A DNA stretch of 64,000 bases from Achromobacter denitrificans NBRC 15125 (GTDB lineage: Bacteria; Pseudomonadota; Gammaproteobacteria; Burkholderiales; Burkholderiaceae_B): assembly GCF_001571365.1 (NCBI RefSeq), contig NZ_BCTQ01000005.1:140536-204535 (forward strand), in the 5' to 3' direction. Below, one piece after another: positions 17,788-26,867 of this stretch (its first letter is position 1; each line of letters opens with the position of its first letter). The translations under genes were made by a program, and so were the position numbers. Below the pieces are notes generated by a model. That model ran no database searches. It saw only the letters and a program-made list of their open reading frames with translations, and was not told the DNA's origin.

Positions 17788-17807
17788 ATATCGGAATTTC
17801 CCGATAT
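17788..17807. promoter_or_regulatory. ArsR-type operator before arsR
   Basis: A perfect 7-6-7 palindrome, ATATCGG-AATTTC-CCGATAT, ends ten bases before the arsR start codon. With the copy at 17440 it defines a likely consensus for this regulator. Confidence 0.7.
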
Positions 17808-17860
17808 GTCAATGCGCTCTCATCTCCCGCAAGGGTTCGCGGCTCTCCAGGCGACGGGCA

Positions 17861-17895
17861 AAAAAAAGGGCGGGCCGCATGCGGTGACCGCCCTT
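17861..17895 (-). terminator. Orphan minus-strand terminator
   Basis: On the minus strand AAGGGCGG pairs with CCGCCCTT around an inner CCG/CGG stem and is followed by TTTTTTT. No minus-strand gene lies upstream for over 500 bp; the stretch 17900-18319 shows no coding frame with a ribosome binding site. It may end a small RNA from that region. Confidence 0.5.
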
Positions 17896-18308
17896 CAAAG
17901 CACAGGAGAAAACCGGGCTGCCATGGCGGCAACCCCCTACCAACACCGGTACGCGTCGGACCGCGGCCTGCGGCCCCGACCATTCGCCGAAACGGCATGA
18001 ACTGTTGTCGATTCTTCTTCAGCCGCCCCGGCGCAACAAGCCGATGGGTGTAAACCCTCGTATCAGCCATAGGCGCACACGAGGGCGGTTCGGGACCGCT
18101 CCGGCACGCAATCGCGGGCGTGCGACTTTCACGCCAAAGCCCCGTGCGACAAGGCTTTGCGGCCGATTTCCGGGTTCATGACGAAAGGCGATTTACGGGC
18201 ATTTGCCGATATGAATCGAAATAGTGGACGCATCAATTCGCAACACATGGCGGGCTTGGCTCATATTTGGTTGCAGATGTTGCGCATCGCATGGCCGCAC
18301 CACTTTGA

Positions 18309-18791
<483 letters not shown>

Positions 18792-18823
18792 ACGAATAAA
18801 GAAAGACTCATTGGAGCCTGAAA

Positions 18824-20062
18824 ATGGATAAAGCGGATATTTCCTGGTTGCTCGTCTCTACCCTGCTCGTATTGATGATGGCCGTACCTGGTCTGGCGAT
18901 GTTCTATGGCGGCCTGGTACGCAGCAAGAACGTGCTGTCGGTGCTGCTGCAAGTGTTGTGCACGTTCGTGCTGGGCCTGGTGCTCTGGTTCATCTACGGA
19001 TATTCCCTCGCGTTCACCGAGGGCAACGCTTTCTTCGGCGGCCTGTCGCGCGCCTTCTTCTCCGGCATGTTCAATCCGGCCGACGGCGCGTATTCCATGT
19101 CGAACACCCTGACCGAGCTGCTCTTCGCCTCGTTCCAGGCCACGTTCGCCGGCATCACCTGCGCGCTGATCGTCGGCAGCTTCGCCGAACGCGCCCGCTT
19201 CTCGGCCGTGCTGGTGTTCACCGTGATCTGGTTCACGTTCGCCTACGTGCCGATCGCCCACATGGTGTGGTTCGCGTCCGAAACGGCGCCCGGCCTGCTC
19301 AACGCCAAGGGCGCCCTGGACTTCGCCGGCGGCACCGTGGTGCACATCAACGCCGGCGTGGCCGGCCTGGTGGGCGCCTACGTGGTGGGCAAGCGCGTGG
19401 GCTATGGCCGCGAAGCGATGCAGCCCCACAACCTGCCCATGACCTTCGTCGGCGCGGCCTTGCTGTGGGTGGGCTGGTTCGGCTTCAACGCTGGCTCGGC
19501 GCTGGCCGCCAATGAAAACGCCACGCTGGCCTTCTTCAACACCATGATCGCAACCGCGGGCGCTGTCCTGGCCTGGCTGTTCACGGAATGGGCCATCAAG
19601 GGCAAGCCCTCGATGCTGGGCGCGGCCTCCGGCGCGGTTGCCGGCCTGGTGGGCATCACTCCCGCGGCCGGCCTGGTCGGCCCGGTGGGCGCGCTGGTCA
19701 TCGGCGTGATTGCCGGCGCGGTCTGCGTCTGGGGCGTGAATGGCCTGAAGCGCCTGCTGCGCGCCGACGACGCGCTGGACGTGTTCGGCGTGCACGGCGT
19801 GGGCGGCATCGTCGGCGCCCTGCTGACCGGCGTGTTCAACGCCCAGATCCTCGGCGGCCCCGGCCTGGCCGAACCCGGCATGATCGGCCACCAACTGTGG
19901 GTCCAGCTGGAAGGCGTGCTGCTGACCATCGTCTGGTCCGGCGTGGTGGCCTGGATCGCCTACAAGATCGCCAATGCGCTGTGCGGCATGCGCGTGCCGG
20001 AAGACCAGGAACGCGAAGGCCTGGATGTCACGAGCCACGGCGAATCGGCGTATCACAGTTGA
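18824..20062 (+). CDS. amtB: Ammonium transporter
   Basis: The 412-residue protein has the Amt fold with 11 membrane helices starting MDKADISWLLVSTLLVLMMA, GLAMFYGGLVRSKN and the Amt signature region FAGGTVVHINAGVAGLVGAYV. That region holds the first pore His, with the second in VFGVHGVGGIVGALLTG. It conducts ammonium under nitrogen starvation and is gated by GlnK from the gene just upstream. There is no cleavable signal-peptide-like extension, unlike E. coli AmtB. Confidence 0.96.
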   Translation: MDKADISWLLVSTLLVLMMAVPGLAMFYGGLVRSKNVLSVLLQVLCTFVLGLVLWFIYGYSLAFTEGNAFFGGLSRAFFSGMFNPADGAYSMSNTLTELLFASFQATFAGITCALIVGSFAERARFSAVLVFTVIWFTFAYVPIAHMVWFASETAPGLLNAKGALDFAGGTVVHINAGVAGLVGAYVVGKRVGYGREAMQPHNLPMTFVGAALLWVGWFGFNAGSALAANENATLAFFNTMIATAGAVLAWLFTEWAIKGKPSMLGAASGAVAGLVGITPAAGLVGPVGALVIGVIAGAVCVWGVNGLKRLLRADDALDVFGVHGVGGIVGALLTGVFNAQILGGPGLAEPGMIGHQLWVQLEGVLLTIVWSGVVAWIAYKIANALCGMRVPEDQEREGLDVTSHGESAYHS

Positions 20063-20104
20063 GCCCCCCCGAGGCGCCTCTGGCGCCTCCCCCTCAAGGG
20101 GGCG
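20063..20104. repeat. GC-rich intergenic repeat after amtB
   Basis: AGCCCCCCC followed by the hairpin GAGGCGCC-TCT-GGCGCCTC and CCCCCTCAAGGGGGCG resembles the element at 14722-14790. There is no T run, so it may be a mobile intergenic repeat rather than a working terminator. Confidence 0.4.
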
Positions 20105-20174
20105 CCGCGTATGGACCGGCAGAGCCGGATCCATCGCGGCCTGGACCGGGCGGCAGCGAGTGGTTGCGAAGCGG

Positions 20175-20212
20175 TAAAAAAGCCCGAGACCTTTATGGTC
20201 TCGGGCTTTTTC
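20175..20212. terminator. Bidirectional terminator between amtB and ptsI
   Basis: The perfect 11-bp stem AGCCCGAGACC / GGTCTCGGGCT with loop TTTAT is flanked by six A residues on one side and a T run on the other. It can end both the amtB transcript and the convergent ptsI transcript. Confidence 0.9.
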
Positions 20213-20234
20213 CATTCCCCGGCCGAAGCGCGCT

Positions 20235-21989
20235 TCAGCCTGGACCCAGCGCGTCCAGGTCCACCGGCAAGGCGCGGTTCAGGGCGGCGGCCACCTTGAC
20301 GCGCAAGGCGTTGGAATGCGCGCGGCGCACTTCGCGCTTCACGTCCAGCAACTGCTGCGGGTGCATGGAGAACTCGGTGAGGCCCAGGCCCAGCAGCAAT
20401 CGCGTCATGCGCGAATCGCCCGCCATTTCCCCGCACACGGCTACCGGCTTGCCGGCCCGCTCGCCCGCGTTGATGGTGTGCGCGACCAGGCGCAGCACCG
20501 CCGGATGCAGCGGGTCGTACAGGGACGCCACGTCGTGGTCGCCGCGGTCGATCGCCAGCGTGTACTGGATCAGGTCGTTGGTGCCGATGGAGAGGAAGTC
20601 CAGCGCCTGGGCGAAAGGCTCGATCGCGATGGCGATGGCCGGCACTTCGACCATGGCGCCCACTTCCATGTGCGGCGCATAGGCCTGGCCGCGGGCGTCG
20701 AGTTCGCGGCGCGCGGACTCGATGGCCGCCTTGGTCGCCACGACCTCGTGCATGTGCGCGATCATGGGAATCAGCAGGCGCACCGGTCCGTGGGCGGAAG
20801 CCCGCAGGATGGCGCGCAGCTGGGTCGCGAACATTTCCGGGCGCGCCAGGCAATAGCGGATGGCGCGCTGCCCCAGCGCGGGATTGGTGGCCACGGTGGC
20901 CTCGCCGTCCAGCGTCTTGTCCGAGCCGATGTCCAGGGTGCGGATCGTGACGGGACGGCCCGCCATCACCTTGACGACGGAGGAATAGGCTTCGTACTGC
21001 TCTTCCTCGCCCGGCAGGTCCGGCCGCCCCATGAACAGGAATTCGCTGCGGAACAACCCGATCCCGTGGGCGCCGGAGGCCAGCGCCAGGGCGGCCTCTT
21101 CCGGCAGCTCGATATTGGCATGCAGCACGATGTCGATGCCGTCCAGGGTAACCGACGGCTCGTCGCGCAGCAGGCTGAGTTCGGCGCGCTCGTCCGCGTA
21201 GGCGGACTGGCGGCGGCGGTATTCCTGCAGGATGCGGTCGGACGGGTTGACGATCACCGCGCCGGCCCCGCCGTCGATGATCAGCATGTCCCCGTCGCGC
21301 ACCAGCTCGCGCACGTTGCCCATGGCCACGACGGCGGGCACGCCCATGCTGCGCGCCACGATCGCGGTATGCGAGGTGGGGCCGCCCAGGTCGGTCACGA
21401 AGGCCGCGAAACGGCCGCCGCGCAGCCGCAGCATGTCGGCGGGCGAGATGTCGTGAGCCACGACCACCAGCGCGTCGTCGCCCCCCATGTGGGACATGTC
21501 CGGCAGGATCGCCGAGGAGCCCGCCAGCACGTGCAGCACCCGTTCGATGACCTGGCGCACGTCGGCCCCGCGCTCGCGCAGGTACTCGTCCTCCATGGCG
21601 TCGAACTGCTGCCCCAGGATCTGGCCCTGCGTGGTCAGCGCCCATTCGGCGTTGTAGTGCCGATCGGCAATGAGGGCCAGCGTTTGCTCGGCCAGCAGCG
21701 GATCGCCCAGCAACAGGCTGTGGACGTTCAGCATCGCGCCCAGCTCGCGCGGCGCGTCGGCCGGCAAGGTATCGGCCAGCTGCAGCAGTTCCTGCTGGGC
21801 CGAGGCCAGGGCCTCGGTCAGGCGGCTGCTTTCGGCCGGCACGTCCTCGGGCGAAATGCGGTAGTGCGCGACCTCCAGGGCCGCGGCGCCCATGACGACG
21901 GCGCGCCCGATGGCATATCCCTTGGCGACGCCTTTGCCGTAAAGACACACGACGGGGCTGGCACCGCCAGCCCCGTCGTGTGTGTCCAT
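20235..21989 (-). CDS. ptsI: Phosphoenolpyruvate--protein phosphotransferase (Enzyme I)
   Basis: The enzyme has 584 residues from the ATG at 21989. The phosphorylated His207 sits in LGGPTSHTAIVARSMG, the PEP-binding barrel shows GLFRSEFLFMGR and SIGTNDLIQYTLAIDR, and VCGEMAGD marks the C-terminal end. It takes phosphate from PEP and passes it to HPr from the gene upstream. A longer frame up to 22112 overlaps ptsH and lacks family similarity. EI, HPr and EIIA are present here without EIIB or EIIC, so the relay is more likely regulatory than sugar-transporting. Confidence 0.94.
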   Translation of the reverse strand: MDTHDGAGGASPVVCLYGKGVAKGYAIGRAVVMGAAALEVAHYRISPEDVPAESSRLTEALASAQQELLQLADTLPADAPRELGAMLNVHSLLLGDPLLAEQTLALIADRHYNAEWALTTQGQILGQQFDAMEDEYLRERGADVRQVIERVLHVLAGSSAILPDMSHMGGDDALVVVAHDISPADMLRLRGGRFAAFVTDLGGPTSHTAIVARSMGVPAVVAMGNVRELVRDGDMLIIDGGAGAVIVNPSDRILQEYRRRQSAYADERAELSLLRDEPSVTLDGIDIVLHANIELPEEAALALASGAHGIGLFRSEFLFMGRPDLPGEEEQYEAYSSVVKVMAGRPVTIRTLDIGSDKTLDGEATVATNPALGQRAIRYCLARPEMFATQLRAILRASAHGPVRLLIPMIAHMHEVVATKAAIESARRELDARGQAYAPHMEVGAMVEVPAIAIAIEPFAQALDFLSIGTNDLIQYTLAIDRGDHDVASLYDPLHPAVLRLVAHTINAGERAGKPVAVCGEMAGDSRMTRLLLGLGLTEFSMHPQQLLDVKREVRRAHSNALRVKVAAALNRALPVDLDALGPG

Positions 21990-22047
21990 GAGGGTCGTAG
22001 ACGAACCGGCCTGGGGAGCGCTCAGGCCGGCGGATTCAGAAGTCGTT

Positions 22048-22317
22048 CTATTCCTGCTCACCGAATTTGCTGTCGAACAGAGTTTCAATTTCGGAAAGGG
22101 CTTGCTCGGCATCGTTGCCCGAAGCCTCCAGCCTGACCGTCACGCCCAGCCCGGCTGCCAGCATCATGACGCCCATGATGCTCTTGGCGTTCACGCGCTG
22201 CGCGCCGCGCGAGATGAAGATCTCGCTGGAGAACTTGCTGGCCAGTTGCGTCAGCTTGGCGGCCGCCCGGGCGTGCAGGCCCAGTTTATTGCTGATGACG
22301 ATGTCTGTATTAGGCAT
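22048..22317 (-). CDS. ptsH: Phosphocarrier protein HPr
   Basis: The 89-residue protein carries the phosphorylated His15 in NKLGLHARAAAKL and Ser46 in NAKSIMGVMML, the site used by HPr kinase in bacteria that have it. It shuttles phosphate from EI to EIIA. It lies between the EIIA gene (111 bp upstream) and ptsI (58 bp downstream). The presence of Ser46 with flanking IMGVM fits the betaproteobacterial regulatory PTS. Confidence 0.95.
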   Translation of the reverse strand: MPNTDIVISNKLGLHARAAAKLTQLASKFSSEIFISRGAQRVNAKSIMGVMMLAAGLGVTVRLEASGNDAEQALSEIETLFDSKFGEQE

Positions 22318-22428
22318 AGGAAATATTATGACCGCGGCTGGGCGCCCCGGTATGGTTTGCAGCAAAACGTCGAACCGCTCACCGGCTTGAAAAATATCAG
22401 CCGACATAATAGGGCAATTTTCCGCCCG

Positions 22429-22830
22429 TCAGTCTACACGCAAGACGCCCTGCACTCCGCCGGCCAAGGCCTTTTCGCGCGTTTCGGCCAAGGGCAGGCC
22501 GCGATAGGTCAAGGCGCGCAGCAACATCGGGGTATTCAGCCCCGCCAGCACGCAGCACTGGATACCCTGCGCCTGGGCGTCGGCGACGGCCCGTTTGGCG
22601 ATGTTCGCGGGCGTGGCGCCGATCAGGTCGGTCAGCACCAGCACCCCGCCCCCGTGCTCCTGTTCCAGGATGTCCTTCAGGACGTCGGGGGCCAGGTCGT
22701 CAGGCCGGTCCGCGGGCTGGATATCGTGGATGGCCAGCATGCCGTCGAGGTTGCCCATGACGTGGCTGGCGCATTCCCGCATCGCCGCGCCCAAAGGCGC
22801 GTGCACGACGATGACGATACCCGTGGTCAT
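22429..22830 (-). CDS. PTS EIIA component, mannose/fructose family
   Basis: The 133-residue protein has the EIIA-Man fold: MTTGIVIVVHAPLG with phosphorylated His10, and GGGVLVLTDLIGATPANIAKR in the dimer region. No EIIB, EIIC or EIID gene follows, so it probably acts as the end acceptor of a regulatory phosphorelay, as in Ralstonia and Neisseria. It is placed between gshB and ptsH, a conserved order in betaproteobacteria. Confidence 0.9.
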   Translation of the reverse strand: MTTGIVIVVHAPLGAAMRECASHVMGNLDGMLAIHDIQPADRPDDLAPDVLKDILEQEHGGGVLVLTDLIGATPANIAKRAVADAQAQGIQCCVLAGLNTPMLLRALTYRGLPLAETREKALAGGVQGVLRVD

Positions 22831-22846
22831 GACGAAGTCCTGGGGT

Positions 22847-23815
22847 TCAGGCCGCGGCCTTGCCCGCCACGGCTTTTTCGAGCGCCGTGACGAACATGCC
22901 CGCGACGTCGAAGCCGGTCTGTTCGGCGATCTCGACGAAACAGGTGGGGCTCGTGACGTTGACTTCGGTGACGTAGTCGCCGATGACGTCCAGCCCGACC
23001 AGCAGCAGGCCGCGCGCGGCCAGCCTGGGCGCGACGGCCTTGGCGATTTCGCGGTCGCGCGGCGACAGCGCCTGCGCGACGCCGCGCCCGCCGGCCGCGA
23101 GGTTGCCGCGGGTTTCGCCCGCCAGCGGAATGCGGGCCAGCGAATACGGCACCGGCTCGCCGCCGATCAGCAGGATGCGCTTGTCTCCCTTGACGATGTC
23201 GGGGATGTAGCGCTGCGCCATGATGGTGCGCGCGCCGTTGTCGGTGAGCGTCTCCAGGATGGCGTTCAGGTTCGGATCCTTGGGCTGGAGCCGGAACACG
23301 CCGGTGCCGCCCATGCCGTCCAGCGGCTTCACGATGACGTCGTGATGCGCTTCGTGGAAGGCCCGCAGGCGAGCCATGTTGCGGGTCACCAGCGTGGGCG
23401 CGGTGAACTCGCTGATTTCCGTGATGGCCAGTTTTTCCGGATGGTTGCGGATCGCCGCGCCGCCGTTGAACACGCGGGCGCCTTGCGCCTCGGCATATTC
23501 GAGCAGGTGCGTGGAATAGACGTATTCCATGTCGAACGGCGGATCCTTGCGCATCACGACCGCGCCGAAATCCGCCAGCGGCAGATCCTGGGCGGCGGAC
23601 TCGCGCCACCAGTCGTGGCCGTGCAGATCGGCGTCCGCGACCAGTTCGATGGGCGTGGCCACGGCCTTGACCGTGCCGCCCTCGATATAGAGATCGCCCT
23701 GCATGGCCACGCTGAGCGTATGGCCGCGCGCCACGAGGGCACGCATCATGGCGACAGAGCTGTCCTTGTACGCTTTCAAGAGCGGCAAGGGATCCAAAAC
23801 GAACAAAACGTGCAT
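22847..23815 (-). CDS. gshB: Glutathione synthetase
   Basis: The 322-residue ATP-grasp ligase starts MHVLFVLDPLPLLKAYKDSS. It has DPPFDMEYVYSTHLLEYAEA near 82, the ATP-binding VIVKPLDGMGGTGVFRL near 150 and LLVGLDVIGDYVTEVNVTSP near the C-terminus. It joins gamma-glutamylcysteine and glycine using ATP. The start was set at the ATG with family similarity, giving a length close to the 316 residues of E. coli GshB. gshA, often adjacent in this group, is not here. Confidence 0.95.
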   Translation of the reverse strand: MHVLFVLDPLPLLKAYKDSSVAMMRALVARGHTLSVAMQGDLYIEGGTVKAVATPIELVADADLHGHDWWRESAAQDLPLADFGAVVMRKDPPFDMEYVYSTHLLEYAEAQGARVFNGGAAIRNHPEKLAITEISEFTAPTLVTRNMARLRAFHEAHHDVIVKPLDGMGGTGVFRLQPKDPNLNAILETLTDNGARTIMAQRYIPDIVKGDKRILLIGGEPVPYSLARIPLAGETRGNLAAGGRGVAQALSPRDREIAKAVAPRLAARGLLLVGLDVIGDYVTEVNVTSPTCFVEIAEQTGFDVAGMFVTALEKAVAGKAAA

Positions 23816-23834
23816 CGCGACACCCTGAACGGAC

Positions 23835-23862
23835 GTCGCCTTCCCTCGCGGGAAGGCGACCT
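23835..23862 (-). other. Stem-loop just before gshB
   Basis: GTCGCCTTCCC-GCGA-GGGAAGGCGAC is a perfect 11-bp hairpin about 20 bases upstream of the gshB ATG. It has no T run. It may be a processing or stability element between infC and gshB; two weaker hairpins lie at 23887-23965. Confidence 0.4.
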
Positions 23863-23971
23863 TATGACATCGTAGCGCAGAGCCGCCCAATAAGCGAACC
23901 CGCCGGTCCACAGAGCGGACGGCGGGTGGAAGAGCGACCGGACCTCCCCGAAGGGAGGCTCAGGCTGGAGC

Positions 23972-24523
23972 TCAGGCCGCCGATTCGGGCTTGCCCGCGG
24001 GCGGGGCCTTCTTCTTGGGCGCCAGCACCATGACCATCTGACGGCCTTCGAGCTTCGGCATGGCTTCGACCTGGGCCAGTTCCAGCAGATCGTCGCGCAC
24101 ACGTTCAAGCACCCGCATGCCAAGTTCCTGGTGGGCCATTTCGCGGCCACGGAACCGCAACGTCACCTTGGCCTTGTCGCCTTCTTCGAGGAAGCGGCGC
24201 AGGTTGCGCAGCTTGACTTGGTAGTCACCCTCGTCGGTGGCAGGACGGAATTTGACTTCCTTGACCTGGATGACCTTTTGCTTGGAACGAGCTTCGGCTT
24301 GGCGCTTCTGCTCTTGGTACTTGAATTTGCCGTAGTCCATCAAACGGCAGACCGGCGGCTCGGCGTTCGGCGCGATTTCCACCAGATCCACGTCGCTTTG
24401 CTCGGAAAGACGGAACGCGTCGGCAATCTTGACGATGCCCAGTTGTTCTCCGTCCAGACCTATCAGGCGCACCTCGGGGACGCGGATTTCACCGTTGATG
24501 CGATTGGCTTTTTCAGTGGCGAT
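23972..24523 (-). CDS. infC: Translation initiation factor IF-3
   Basis: The 183-residue protein reads [20 protein letters not shown] from a noncanonical ATC start codon at 24523, eight bases after AGGAG. A downstream GTG at 24472 would remove conserved N-terminal residues. The C-domain shows [20 protein letters not shown] and [19 protein letters not shown]-3 dissociates ribosomes and rejects noncanonical start codons, so an ATC start fits autoregulation as known for the AUU start of E. coli infC. It is 20 bp after thrS. rpmI does not follow, which is unusual. Confidence 0.93.
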   Translation of the reverse strand: MATEKANRINGEIRVPEVRLIGLDGEQLGIVKIADAFRLSEQSDVDLVEIAPNAEPPVCRLMDYGKFKYQEQKRQAEARSKQKVIQVKEVKFRPATDEGDYQVKLRNLRRFLEEGDKAKVTLRFRGREMAHQELGMRVLERVRDDLLELAQVEAMPKLEGRQMVMVLAPKKKAPPAGKPESAA

Positions 24524-24543
24524 GTTGAAAGCTCCTAGAAATG

Positions 24544-26496
24544 TTAAGCAGCGCTGCTATCGGGATGATTGACGTCGCGACGGGTGGAAACATCCTCGGC
24601 CAATCGCGCGACGAATTCGTCGATGGCGATGGCGCCGAGGTCCAGACCACCCAGTCCGCGTACGGCGACGGTGCCGTTTTGCTTTTCCTTGTCGCCGACG
24701 ACAAGGATGTACGGAACCTTTTGCAGGCTGTGCTCCCGAATTTTACGAGTGATTTTTTCACCGCGCAAATCGGACTCTACTCTAAAGCCTTGTTTTTTCA
24801 GGCTTTGCGTGATTTCCGCCGCATAATCGGCGGAAGGTTCGGAAATGCAGCATACGACGGCCTGCACCGGAGCCAGCCAGGGAGGCATCGCGCCGGCGTG
24901 GTTTTCGATCAGCATGCCGATAAATCGCTCCAGCGAACCGAGGATAGCGCGGTGCAGCATGACCGGCGGGCGGCGCTGGTCGTTCTGGTCCACGTACTCG
25001 GCGCCCAGGCGCACGGGCATGGAAAAGTCGACCTGGATCGTACCGCACTGCCAGTGGCGGCCGATGGCGTCCTTCAGCGTGTATTCCACCTTCGGGCCGT
25101 AGAACGCGCCCTCTCCCGGCGAAATCTCGAACTCGCAGCCGGTGCGCCGCAGGCTTTCCATCAGCGCCTGCTCGGCCGTATCCCAGACTTCGTCCGAGCC
25201 GATACGCTTTTCAGGACGCGTGGCGACCTTGTACAGCACTTCGGTGAAGCCGAAGTCGCGGTAGACCTTCTGCAGCAAGGCGGTGAAGTCGGCGCATTCG
25301 TCCTGGAGCTGTTCCTCGGTACAGAAAATGTGGCCGTCGTCCTGCGTGAAGCCGCGCACGCGCATCATGCCGTGCAGCGAACCCGAGGGTTCGTTGCGGT
25401 GGCATTGGCCGAATTCGCCGTAGCGCAGGGGCAGTTCCCGGTAGGAATGCAGGCCGGCGTTGAAAATCTGCACGTGGCCCGGACAGTTCATCGGTTTCAG
25501 GCCGTAGACGCGGTTCTCGGATTCCGTCGTGAACATGTTTTCACGGTAGTTGTCCCAGTGGCCGGTCTTTTTCCAGAGCGAGATGTCGAGAATCTGCGGT
25601 GCCTTGACTTCCTGGTAGCCGTTGTCGCGGTAGACGGAGCGCATGTACTGCTCCACCTGCTGCCACAGCGTCCAGCCCTTGGGGTGCCAGAAAATCAGGC
25701 CGGGGGCCTCGTCCTGGAAGTGGAACAGATCGAGTTCGCGGCCGATCTTGCGGTGGTCGCGGCGCTCGGCCTCTTCCAGCATGTGCAGATAGGCTTCCTG
25801 CTCTTCCTTCGTGGCCCAGGCGGTGCCATAGATGCGCTGGAGCATCTCGTTCTTGCTGTCGCCGCGCCAGTAGGCGCCGGCCACCTTCATCAGCTTGAAG
25901 ACCTTCAGCTTGCCCGTGGACGGCACGTGGGGGCCGCGGCAAAGGTCGATGAACTCGCCTTCGCGGTACAGGCTGAGCGTCTCGTTGGACGGGATCGAGG
26001 CGATGATCTCGGCCTTGTACTTTTCGCCGATGCCCTTGAAGAACTCGACGGCGTCGTCGCGCGACCATTCTTCGCGCGTGACGACCTCGTCCTTCTTGGC
26101 CAGCTCGGCCATCTTCTTCTCGATGGCCGCCAGGTCTTCGGGCGTGAACGGGCGCTTGTACGAGAAGTCGTAGTAGAAGCCGTTGTCGATCACGGGGCCG
26201 ATGGTCACCTGGGCATCCGGGAACAGCTCCTTGACGGCGTAGGCCAGCAAGTGGGCCGTGGAGTGACGGATGAGGTCCAGGCCGTCTGCGTCCTTGGCGG
26301 TCACGATGGCCAGGCGCGCATCGCCTTCGATGCGGAAGCTGGTGTCGACCAGCCGGGACTCCGCGCCCTCGAACGTGACGCGCCCGCCCAGGGCGGCCTT
26401 GGCCAAGCCCGTGCCGATCGATTGCGCCACTTCGGCGACCGTTACCGGCCCCGGGAATTGGCGCTGCGAACCATCGGGCAATGTGATCTGTACCAT
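24544..26496 (-). CDS. thrS: Threonine--tRNA ligase
   Basis: The 650-residue enzyme has the TGS domain (1-60) and an editing domain with [18 protein letters not shown] near 78. The class II core carries [10 protein letters not shown] near 330 and [19 protein letters not shown] (motif 2), and the anticodon-binding domain ends in [18 protein letters not shown]. It charges tRNA-Thr and hydrolyses mischarged Ser-tRNA. Upstream are a Thr-rich leader peptide, a pairing region and a terminator, so expression is probably controlled by threonyl-tRNA supply through attenuation. Confidence 0.97.
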   Translation of the reverse strand: MVQITLPDGSQRQFPGPVTVAEVAQSIGTGLAKAALGGRVTFEGAESRLVDTSFRIEGDARLAIVTAKDADGLDLIRHSTAHLLAYAVKELFPDAQVTIGPVIDNGFYYDFSYKRPFTPEDLAAIEKKMAELAKKDEVVTREEWSRDDAVEFFKGIGEKYKAEIIASIPSNETLSLYREGEFIDLCRGPHVPSTGKLKVFKLMKVAGAYWRGDSKNEMLQRIYGTAWATKEEQEAYLHMLEEAERRDHRKIGRELDLFHFQDEAPGLIFWHPKGWTLWQQVEQYMRSVYRDNGYQEVKAPQILDISLWKKTGHWDNYRENMFTTESENRVYGLKPMNCPGHVQIFNAGLHSYRELPLRYGEFGQCHRNEPSGSLHGMMRVRGFTQDDGHIFCTEEQLQDECADFTALLQKVYRDFGFTEVLYKVATRPEKRIGSDEVWDTAEQALMESLRRTGCEFEISPGEGAFYGPKVEYTLKDAIGRHWQCGTIQVDFSMPVRLGAEYVDQNDQRRPPVMLHRAILGSLERFIGMLIENHAGAMPPWLAPVQAVVCCISEPSADYAAEITQSLKKQGFRVESDLRGEKITRKIREHSLQKVPYILVVGDKEKQNGTVAVRGLGGLDLGAIAIDEFVARLAEDVSTRRDVNHPDSSAA

Positions 26497-26545
26497 CGGG
26501 AATATTTCCTGGGGGTTTCTAGGAACTGAAAATCGAAAAACGGAA

Positions 26546-26573
26546 ACGAAAAACGCGGCCTGGAAGCCGCGTT
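26546..26573 (-). terminator. Attenuator terminator of thrS
   Basis: On the minus strand AACGCGGC-TTCCAG-GCCGCGTTTTTCG forms an 8-bp stem followed by a T run. It ends only about 50 bp before the thrS ATG, too close to leave room for a separate promoter and leader. It therefore most likely lies inside the thrS leader. Confidence 0.75.
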
Positions 26574-26638
26574 CTTTTGATTGTCTTGCTGAGTTCTACC
26601 GCTGACCTGACACGGAGAAACCCGACGCACGAAAAAAA

Positions 26639-26695
26639 CTAACGCGACATAGGGCGAAAGTTCCGGGTCGTAGTTCGTGCCAGCGGGAAAAACAT
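26639..26695 (-). CDS. Threonine leader peptide of thrS (18 aa)
   Basis: An 18-codon frame reads MFFPLARTTTRNFRPMSR and stops 66 bases before the terminator at 26573. Its codons 8-10 are three consecutive Thr codons (ACT ACG ACC). The RNA just before these codons (CCCGCTGGCACGA) can pair with a segment after the stop (TCGTGCGTCGGG), giving 6- and 4-bp helices. This is the geometry of amino-acid leader attenuators: a ribosome stalled on Thr codons would free the second segment. The ribosome binding site is weak (AGG at -14), and the antiterminator partner was not resolved. Confidence 0.55.
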   Translation of the reverse strand: MFFPLARTTTRNFRPMSR

Positions 26696-26814
26696 GGTGT
26701 TTGGGGCCTGTCCGGGGCGCGCCTCACGCGGCGCGAATCAAGAATCAAAATGGCGATGAACGCTGCCTGCGCCGCGTTGCCGCGGCACGCAACAAAGTGC
26801 GCTTATCGTTGACG

Positions 26815-26838
26815 ATTGTAGCACCATTTACCTCTGCT
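26815..26838 (-). promoter_or_regulatory. Possible promoter of the thrS leader
   Basis: On the minus strand TGCTACAAT forms an extended -10 element (TG-N-TACAAT, -10 at 26815-26820) with only a poor -35. Transcription from here would give a leader of about 310 nt containing the Thr peptide and terminator. Confidence 0.35.
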
Positions 26839-26867
26839 CCGTGGCGAAAGCGCGACACCCGGCCCGG

